Assembly (NCBI GenBank): GCA_017455945.1
Contig: JAFTLM010000348.1
Span: 1-7,990, forward strand
DNA: 7,990 bases
Origin: Clostridia bacterium
GTDB taxonomy: Bacteria; Bacillota; Clostridia; Oscillospirales; CAG-272
Direction of reading: 5' to 3'
Position 1 is the stretch's first letter. Every line of letters starts with the position of its first letter. This document shows positions 6,201 through 7,990 of the stretch, in pieces. The translations under genes were made by a program, and so were the position numbers. The notes below the pieces were generated by a model. It was not told the DNA's origin. It did no database searches and was given only the letters and a program-made list of their open reading frames with translations.

Positions 6201-7990
6201 GTTACACCTGCTACTGCGGTGAGGTTATCAACGCAGGTATCGACAAGGTACTTCTTGACAAGATTGCAACTCTTAACGAGATTACAGAGGCAACAGCTCT
6301 TTCGGATAAGGCTATTGTAACTCCCAAGAACAACACTTACTGGCTCAGTGCAAAGGTTTCCACTGCTTCCAGTGTGAACGTATTCTCTTACGGTGACTTG
6401 TATATGGTAGAGACCACAGGCGGTTACTACAGAATCGGCGGTGCTGAGGCTGAGGTTTCCAACATCAAGGTTTCTGCTGACTACGATATCGTTTCCGTAA
6501 ACATTGATGCGGCAAACGACATTTACCACGTATACATTAACGGTAAGTACATCGGAACAGGCTACAACGTAGACTTTACACCCGGTGAGGACTTTAACGT
6601 TAAGCTTGGCGGCGGCGGTGCGGCTGCTACGTTTGAGAATATCAAGCTTGTAACTCTTGCTGACGGCAAGGCAGGCAAGGTAGTTCTTCCTATCGAGGGC
6701 TGCGGCAACCACGAGTTTGACGCAAACAGAACAAAGGCTGTTATCAAGGACGACGGTATTGAGTTCATCTGTATTAACTGCGGAACTCACGTTGTAAGAA
6801 AGGTTGCTATCGGCAACGCTACCGTTCACACAAATTCGGGATTTGAGTCTAAGAACTCTGCACAGACCAAGGCTCTTACGGCAAATGAATTCAGCGATAT
6901 CGTTGATCCGGCAAACGGTGGAAACTTCTACTTCACGTTCTCGCTTACACCTACAGATCTCAGCAATCTCGGTGACGGCGGTAAGTCACTCTTCACTTGG
7001 ATACCCAATTCCAATGAAAATTGGGCGAGCAACGTGGATACCCAGGAGTGGAAATACGTTCAAATCTTCAGAATCTTCAAGGATGCTGACGGAAATGCAG
7101 AGCTTCGTCTTACCACGGGTAATAATGCAGGTAACGTATACAATGAGCTTCCTTTGAAGCCCACCATGGTTGCAAATACCACGTATAAGTTCATAATAGA
7201 GGTTGATCCTACTACTCAGGACTTCTTCGTATATATGAGCAATGTCGGTGAAGATGCAAGCCCTGACAATCTCATCTACGTTGGTGAGGGTAATCTGATA
7301 AAGGCTGCAGGTAGTGAGGAGCTTATTAACAGCAAATATAAGTCATACGGTTATCGTTTCGTTGACGCTCAGACCGGTACTTGGACCTTGGCAGACCTTA
7401 AGCTCTTCAGACCCCAGACTGTTACCGACAACGTAACAGGCGGTGGCAGCGGTGAAGCTGCTACAGAGCATATTCATACACCCAAGATTGCTGACGGTGT
7501 AGTAAACAAGGTAACATACGGCGACGGCGTTATCACTCACGAGTTTACCTGCTCCGATACAAGCTGCGGAAAGCACGTTGTTCTTACGAATGTAATTTCC
7601 AAGCTTGACAGCGATAAGCTTGACGTAGAGAGTGTAACAAGAAGTGCAAAAGTTGCTGTAGGTCAGGCTATGAGCAAGGACGCTGATCCTTACTGGTTCT
7701 CGGTTGACATCTCGGCTGATATTATCAACGTTGATTTCGTTTCCTATGCTACCTACTCTCGCAATGCTGACGGTAGTGTGAAGTACGATGAGGACGACAA
7801 TCCTGTATACGGCATCGGACGTTCGATAATCTCTCTTGAAGGCCCCGAGAATACCAGAATACACCTTGCACGTGCATTCGGTCACGTTTATGTTGAGGGC
7901 GAGGGCTACGAGGATAAGAACCAAGACGGATTTGCAGATGGCGTAATCGACCTTAAGGTTAATGCCGACTACAACTCGAAGCTTATTGCA
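2..7990 (+). CDS. Giant multidomain repeat protein, LamG/ConA-like domains with zinc-ribbon-like modules (partial at both ends)
   Basis: Reading from base 2 gives 2,663 codons with no stop and no frameshift, so this is an internal piece of a larger gene. The Met codon at base 2 is probably not the start, because the sequence there is already in the second half of a domain. Translation shows thirteen beta-rich domains separated by twelve His/Cys modules. The domains carry recurring motifs: an entry strand with Phe/Tyr-Trp, a Val-Tyr-Val/Ile-Asp/Asn-Gly turn, and an Asp/Asn-Ile-Lys-Leu/Val exit strand, as in concanavalin-A/LamG-type sandwiches. Of about 35 cysteines, 29 lie in the modules. The protein is rich in Asp, Glu, Gly, Asn, Thr and Tyr, with no hydrophobic membrane segment, signal peptide or LPxTG-like anchor here. 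Such architecture is known from large secreted proteins of Clostridia. A surface adhesin, glycan-binding fibre or scaffold role is inference; no enzyme motif is seen. The reading frame is very secure and the fold class moderately so. Confidence 0.95.
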   Translation, partial: MDGEGDALTYKLNNTFTVKFDVVKGTDGKATVDVYIDGTKLSQTKYTMGGTNQWSYGIRFFDAACDVDLDNIKVVIDEENEGDIHTGAWKDVSLVYSKVEGNVNGLVAAEKCNRCGEIISKTYPNVVYDGVDSVGIKLGGTNADSIPATDTTEEVICRTYHEDISGAWNTIKTAPYTINFSLVDVTEIASNSSIPDNGVSLITWRNNGTGFEQPLRLFDNGELRMKNHVGSFTASSSSFRFTGTEADPGNYEFHIVVDPTYGQYDVYIDDLDDAEPMFYFGTEFHSALSAAIGSAPKIRIGDGTCATLRIKNFSITHNVEAADHNHTAAFADADDKAVIVGYDTLNPALNCYCGEAIPQGNVTEVLVKTNNVYYGISSINNIPTEGEFWIATDVNIRSEEVLKNLVDYADSVAFSLGTVPVYLPDDAIAPVTYQYAMKVSYVEAGYADIEIYIDGKLVQTYEHKDMGDYAGELNLGNTNSTDLRFNYTKIVKLGEGEAVEITYNDATDKTLPPCFHAEKAGTIEFTTIPGKTYESGNVKAVKKLVKTYICANCGEKVAVEQGDVLGLNPDVDSTFILNENASTDGHLTAGNRGLNPVLADISSDAGAYWLYFDLHTEFTAQQIANVNARPNGSSLLAIRVPMIDISAKQSGDPRYANIDDKNFWGGGASDTFAYVHLLRAFPDERTDGIGARFYWGGTTNQIFFENGKTYSIAYRIETTDKAVNYQVYVDNELVFERSDTGTAAIMALQSDRGDLELLATKKTSRYPYFRFIEQGTNWGNFSFSNVSLVREDDGHTHTDEWAQSKGVSVTRDELGYYDECYCGEKILGAQIDSIIYDNIQHIHGGSAEFDRPDGEFWIAADYGVSADAEEPQASISIDGVTIVSITGKELWGQEKLMDVNVPDAYSIAVRFIDDTSYELYINGHLAASYTGVPNIAGDTIYINARDSKLTNIKIVTLGETDEPLVPKYSVDETVRPCYHSKDLINTLGRNYDGTLSLICSACGEKIENSFKDDAVLESGDGKVKEVFSEGASYTMAAGNSAFRYMNLPADFIGEDAAPYQIDFTLTLDTMIDPANLANVSTSGDYNTGRNIFNSDLVYNALVRQFPAYDENGDFYTDRIEIRSGSSANSLYLTTMMLGDTVQFSIRFNPATNEAHIYINGEYVLTRVDGYKNDKTKFRFSDGVGNTFTISDVRLIKDITATDEHTHTDRYLNADEMAASTVEFKDNKVVYSFDCYCGETVSYGIGEVILDKIAPEYGLKGTKTVIESALLDEEGYALVGSFAVRALPEAMSSVIRLGDYDVIGVDADGKLYAFGNATDIPVEADKAYHSYALVRFASGEYNLYVDGAYVGTLEDGDGTYSVSVGADEGEYHFEAMAIVALAADGDLAYAVDTTSHSHTFDPLTAELVFSDNNTAITIEYVCTSCDREAVDGITKNLYDDEATLEIESIPPVIDSVEALRYEYPINEIRKDGGEGSFWFSFDVALKEAGKKNVQNVLQVGDVSCVTVDVDGTLKLADHSTVGKLTSDFTNITVFVDINGDITVAYVYVDGKYCAAFETEFDGYIYVGNDDSIIDFKAIKLMEIGNGGTLHIGDYVCPDGYHTIDYEKATVNYLDVNKFEYVYRCTMCGKTIVEKAVHSFYDETIPHIYEGYGQVPFANNDTITENPTQYWMIADVNVRDYSIGRFDGYKNLIGESGESVVLVNDMGNLILGDGTKLDVTLSGKYTYNIAVMCENIYDYETDTSELSYHVYVNGKYAGKTTGELKYEYEHDYSLGYEYFGDQALKNIRFYNIKSVSLLPEGEEVKFDYKADLNYIPCYHSHDAIFGEPAKTIIGEYPMTIYFCEKCGERVTELQNADRYDRNLNANTATDFVLDANNSFYAQATGNYNRVLNGDASTMGKNAGNYWIMFDITPELINANNIGASNNNSGKGRNLVNFGTQYNSPLRLFAIEDGNNGYVADKVYVRSGNEASYPVIATLEVGKTTSFWLFANPKSQTVDIYVDGEFVTSRSSALVNTQYTIRFFDGAWGKYQFDNFKFIGAATHEHTARYSEQLGGEDILVYGETTLAHRYTCYCGEVINAGIDKVLLDKIATLNEITEATALSDKAIVTPKNNTYWLSAKVSTASSVNVFSYGDLYMVETTGGYYRIGGAEAEVSNIKVSADYDIVSVNIDAANDIYHVYINGKYIGTGYNVDFTPGEDFNVKLGGGGAAATFENIKLVTLADGKAGKVVLPIEGCGNHEFDANRTKAVIKDDGIEFICINCGTHVVRKVAIGNATVHTNSGFESKNSAQTKALTANEFSDIVDPANGGNFYFTFSLTPTDLSNLGDGGKSLFTWIPNSNENWASNVDTQEWKYVQIFRIFKDADGNAELRLTTGNNAGNVYNELPLKPTMVANTTYKFIIEVDPTTQDFFVYMSNVGEDASPDNLIYVGEGNLIKAAGSEELINSKYKSYGYRFVDAQTGTWTLADLKLFRPQTVTDNVTGGGSGEAATEHIHTPKIADGVVNKVTYGDGVITHEFTCSDTSCGKHVVLTNVISKLDSDKLDVESVTRSAKVAVGQAMSKDADPYWFSVDISADIINVDFVSYATYSRNADGSVKYDEDDNPVYGIGRSIISLEGPENTRIHLARAFGHVYVEGEGYEDKNQDGFADGVIDLKVNADYNSKLIA
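254..352 (+). repeat. Module Z1: hybrid His ... Cys-x2-Cys-Gly-Glu
   Basis: Residues 85-117. A single His85 (IHT) replaces the usual pair, followed 27 residues later by C112-N-R-C115-G-E. Three obvious ligands are visible, so the site is degenerate or takes a fourth ligand from elsewhere. It sits between two long-class domains, unlike the regular alternating modules. Confidence 0.55.
353..961 (+). other. Domain D1: long-class LamG-like domain
   Basis: Residues 118-320, about 203 residues. It has the entry strand PYTINFSL, a PLRLF motif (214-218) shared with D9, the core turn YDVYIDD (264-270, Asp in place of Gly), a weak long-class signature IRIGD (298-302) and the exit strand IKNFSI. Two extra cysteines, C157 and C305, might pair within the domain. 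Confidence 0.6.
971..1066 (+). repeat. Module Z2: type A, His-x-His ... Cys-Tyr-Cys-Gly-Glu
   Basis: Residues 324-355. H324-N-H326 is followed by C351-Y-C353-G-E, with 25 residues from the second His to the first Cys. Four potential zinc ligands are present. It links long D1 to short D2. Confidence 0.65.
1067..1501 (+). other. Domain D2: short-class LamG-like domain
   Basis: Residues 356-500, about 145 residues. It shows the entry strand EFWIATDV (Trp389), the core turn IYIDGKLV (451-458) and a short-class exit, TKIVKLGEGE. The same FWIA entry is found in D4. Confidence 0.6.
1541..1666 (+). repeat. Module Z3: type B, Cys-x-His ... Cys-x2-Cys-Gly-Glu
   Basis: Residues 514-555. C514-F-H516 and C550-A-N-C553-G-E give four potential ligands. 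The spacing of 34 residues between the half-sites is the widest of the twelve modules. It links short D2 to long D3. Confidence 0.65.
1667..2374 (+). other. Domain D3: long-class LamG-like domain, the largest
   Basis: Residues 556-791, about 236 residues. It has the entry strand AYWLYFDL (Trp609), a long-class HLLRAFPDE motif (676-684), the core turn YQVYVDN (725-731, Asn for Gly), the FRFIE signature (769-773) and exit strand SNVSLV. The extra length comes from loops in the first half, including a Gly-rich WGGG segment (664-667). Confidence 0.6.
2384..2473 (+). repeat. Module Z4: type A, His-x-His ... Cys-Tyr-Cys-Gly-Glu
   Basis: Residues 795-824. H795-T-H797-T is followed by C820-Y-C822-G-E, with 23 residues from the second His to the first Cys. 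It links long D3 to short D4 and is a clear example of the type A consensus. Confidence 0.65.
2474..2896 (+). other. Domain D4: short-class LamG-like domain, the smallest
   Basis: Residues 825-965, about 141 residues. It has the entry strand EFWIAADY (Trp857), the core turn ELYINGHL (918-925) and the exit TNIKIVTLGE. Its first strand region, IYDNIQHIHGG, resembles FYDETIPHIYEG in D8, which supports a common short class. Confidence 0.6.
2930..3013 (+). repeat. Module Z5: type B, Cys-x-His ... Cys-x2-Cys-Gly-Glu
   Basis: Residues 977-1004. C977-Y-H979 and C999-S-A-C1002-G-E-K supply four potential ligands across a compact 20-residue spacing. It links short D4 to long D5. Confidence 0.65.
3014..3601 (+). 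other. Domain D5: long-class LamG-like domain
   Basis: Residues 1005-1200, about 196 residues. It contains the GRNIF motif (1088-1092), an LVRQF motif (1101-1105) followed by an acidic loop DENGDFYTD (1109-1117), IEIRSG (1119-1124), the core turn HIYINGEYV (1155-1163), FRFSD (1177-1181) and exit SDVRLIKD. GRN and VRSG-like motifs recur in D9. The entry strand lacks the usual Trp. Confidence 0.6.
3611..3715 (+). repeat. Module Z6: type A, His-x-His ... Cys-Tyr-Cys-Gly-Glu
   Basis: Residues 1204-1238. H1204-T-H1206-T and C1234-Y-C1236-G-E are spaced by 28 residues. It links long D5 to short D6. Confidence 0.65.
3716..4174 (+). other. Domain D6: short-class LamG-like domain
   Basis: Residues 1239-1391, about 153 residues. 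It starts with VILDKIA (1247-1253), which recurs nearly unchanged as VLLDKIA in D10, so these two are close relatives. The core turn is LYVDGAYVG (1342-1350). The exit strand AMAIVAL is diverged, and the entry Trp is missing. Confidence 0.55.
4184..4282 (+). repeat. Module Z7: hybrid His-x-His ... Cys-x2-Cys without Gly-Glu
   Basis: Residues 1395-1427. H1395-S-H1397-T is of type A, while C1421-T-S-C1424 is of type B and is followed by Asp-Arg-Glu rather than Gly-Glu. It lies between two short domains, at the point where the regular long/short alternation breaks. Confidence 0.6.
4283..4765 (+). other. Domain D7: short-class LamG-like domain
   Basis: Residues 1428-1588, about 161 residues. It has the entry strand SFWFSFDV (Trp1477), the core turn VYVDGKYCA (1545-1553) and exit KAIKLMEIG. 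Cys1503 and Cys1552 are outside the modules and could form a disulfide or be free. Confidence 0.6.
4784..4885 (+). repeat. Module Z8: variant type B, Cys-x4-His ... Cys-x2-Cys-Gly-Lys
   Basis: Residues 1595-1628. C1595-P-D-G-Y-H1600 has a widened first half-site, and C1623-T-M-C1626-G-K is a normal second half-site. It joins short D7 to short D8, so its Cys-x2-Cys does not lead to a long domain as in other type B modules. Confidence 0.6.
4886..5413 (+). other. Domain D8: short-class LamG-like domain with an enlarged middle
   Basis: Residues 1629-1804, about 176 residues. It has the entry strand QYWMIADVNV (Trp1669), the core turn HVYVNGKYAG (1747-1756) and the exit YNIKSVSLLPEGE. A Tyr/Asp/Glu-rich loop just before the core turn (NIYDYETDTSE, around 1733-1743) accounts for part of the extra length. 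Cys1731 is outside the modules. Confidence 0.6.
5444..5539 (+). repeat. Module Z9: type B with an extra His, Cys-x-His-x-His ... Cys-x2-Cys-Gly-Glu
   Basis: Residues 1815-1846. C1815-Y-H1817-S-H1819 merges the type A and type B first half-sites, followed by C1841-E-K-C1844-G-E. Five potential ligands are present, one more than a tetrahedral site needs. It links short D8 to long D9 and restores the alternation. Confidence 0.65.
5540..6121 (+). other. Domain D9: long-class LamG-like domain
   Basis: Residues 1847-2040, about 194 residues, and the clearest example of the long class. It shows entry strand NYWIMFDI (Trp1904), KGRNLV (1928-1933), SPLRLF (1941-1946), VYVRSG (1960-1965), core turn IYVDGEFV (1997-2004), IRFFD (2018-2022) and exit DNFKFIG. 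GRN, LRLF, RSG and RFxD motifs are shared with D0, D1, D5 or D12. Confidence 0.65.
6122..6223 (+). repeat. Module Z10: type A, His-x-His ... Cys-Tyr-Cys-Gly-Glu
   Basis: Residues 2041-2074. H2041-E-H2043-T and C2070-Y-C2072-G-E are spaced by 27 residues. It links long D9 to short D10. Confidence 0.65.
6224..6691 (+). other. Domain D10: short-class LamG-like domain
   Basis: Residues 2075-2230, about 156 residues. It begins with VLLDKIA (2083-2089) as in D6, then entry strand TYWLSAKV (Trp2114), core turn HVYINGKYIG (2176-2185), a four-Gly turn (2203-2206) and exit ENIKLVTLADG. Confidence 0.6.
6701..6790 (+). repeat. Module Z11: type B, Cys-x2-His ... Cys-x2-Cys-Gly-Thr-His
   Basis: Residues 2234-2263. 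C2234-G-N-H2237 and C2257-I-N-C2260 form the site, with H2263 just after as a possible spare ligand. The half-sites are spaced by 20 residues. It links short D10 to long D11. Confidence 0.65.
6791..7468 (+). other. Domain D11: long-class LamG-like domain with a modified core turn
   Basis: Residues 2264-2489, about 226 residues. It has the entry strand NFYFTFSL without Trp, VQIFRIF (2353-2359) followed by an acidic DADGN loop (2361-2365), FFVYMSN (2408-2414) in place of the usual VYVDG turn, YRFVD (2451-2455) and exit ADLKLF. After the core strand an insert carries NVGEDASPDN before the next strand. A Gly-rich linker (2480-2484) leads into Z12. Confidence 0.55.
7469..7576 (+). repeat. Module Z12: hybrid His-x-His ... 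Cys-x4-Cys-Gly-Lys-His
   Basis: Residues 2490-2525. H2490-I-H2492-T is a type A first half-site. The second half-site is widened to C2517-S-D-T-S-C2522-G-K-H. His2513 and His2525 lie next to the cysteines. It sits between two long-class domains, like Z1. Confidence 0.6.
7577..7990 (+). other. Domain D12: N-terminal part of a long-class LamG-like domain, cut by the window end
   Basis: Residues 2526-2663. It has the entry strand PYWFSVDI (Trp2565), a GIGRSIIS segment (2604-2611), IHLARAF (2620-2626) matching HLLRAF in D3, and an acidic loop DKNQDGFADG (2638-2647) that resembles an EF-hand or thrombospondin-3 calcium loop. The core turn and exit strand lie beyond the window. Confidence 0.55.

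Noticed and set aside
118..6606. Recurring AAGCTT hexamers as a DNA-level signal
   Set aside because: They are mostly in-frame Lys-Leu codons (AAG CTT) and follow from the gene's preference for these two codons.
5312..6829. 505-codon antisense open frame, and similar ones at 3569-4936, 1937-2680, 2687-2938, 2960-3466 and 7343-7924
   Set aside because: All are in codon register with the + strand gene and end where it uses TTA or TCA. Their translations are Val/Ser/Cys-rich mirror images of its codons with no recognisable domain, while the + frame has clear repeats and conserved ligands.
254..7576. Zinc modules as DNA-binding zinc fingers
   Set aside because: The modules are spaced by about 140-240 residues of acidic, beta-rich sandwich domains and lack basic recognition helices, which fits an extracellular structural protein better.
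7913..7951. A dockerin domain making this a cellulosome component
   Set aside because: There is only one D-x-N-x-D-G loop, embedded in a sandwich domain. A dockerin needs two such loops with helices, and no second copy or catalytic domain is seen.

Overview
The window is the inside of one very large gene. On the + strand, the frame starting at base 2 is open from the first complete codon to the last base: 2,663 codons with no stop, and neither the true start nor the true end is present. I found no second gene, RNA gene, promoter, terminator, mobile element or CRISPR array. All other open frames on either strand are shadows of this one.

The encoded fragment is a repeat protein. Thirteen beta-rich domains (D0 to D12, the first and last cut by the window edges) look like concanavalin-A/LamG-type sandwiches. 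They are separated by twelve short metal-ligand modules (Z1 to Z12), each with a His-x-His or Cys-x-His pair, a 20 to 35 residue hairpin-like stretch, and then a Cys pair usually followed by Gly-Glu or Gly-Lys. Most domains share an entry strand with Phe/Tyr-Trp, a core strand-turn of the form Val-Tyr-Val-Asp/Asn-Gly, and an exit strand of the form Asp/Asn-Ile-Lys-Leu-Val.

The repeat is not uniform. There is a long domain class (about 194 to 236 residues: D1, D3, D5, D9, D11, and by motif D0 and D12) and a short class (about 141 to 176: D2, D4, D6, D7, D8, D10). They mostly alternate, and the modules alternate with them: His-x-His plus Cys-Tyr-Cys leads into a short domain, and Cys-x-His plus Cys-x2-Cys usually leads into a long one. 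The alternation slips at D6-D7-D8 and at the window's edges, where the modules are hybrids.

The organism is probably a gut- or rumen-type anaerobe of the class Clostridia. Giant extracellular proteins with His-x-His ... Cys-x2-Cys-Gly modules are familiar there, and the codon choice (CTT, GTA, AGA, AAC, TAC; very few TTA, CTA or TCA) fits. This is an inference from style, not an identification. The likely role is a long extracellular or surface fibre that binds glycans or acts as an adhesive or scaffold. No catalytic domain, signal peptide, membrane segment or cell-wall anchor is visible in this part.
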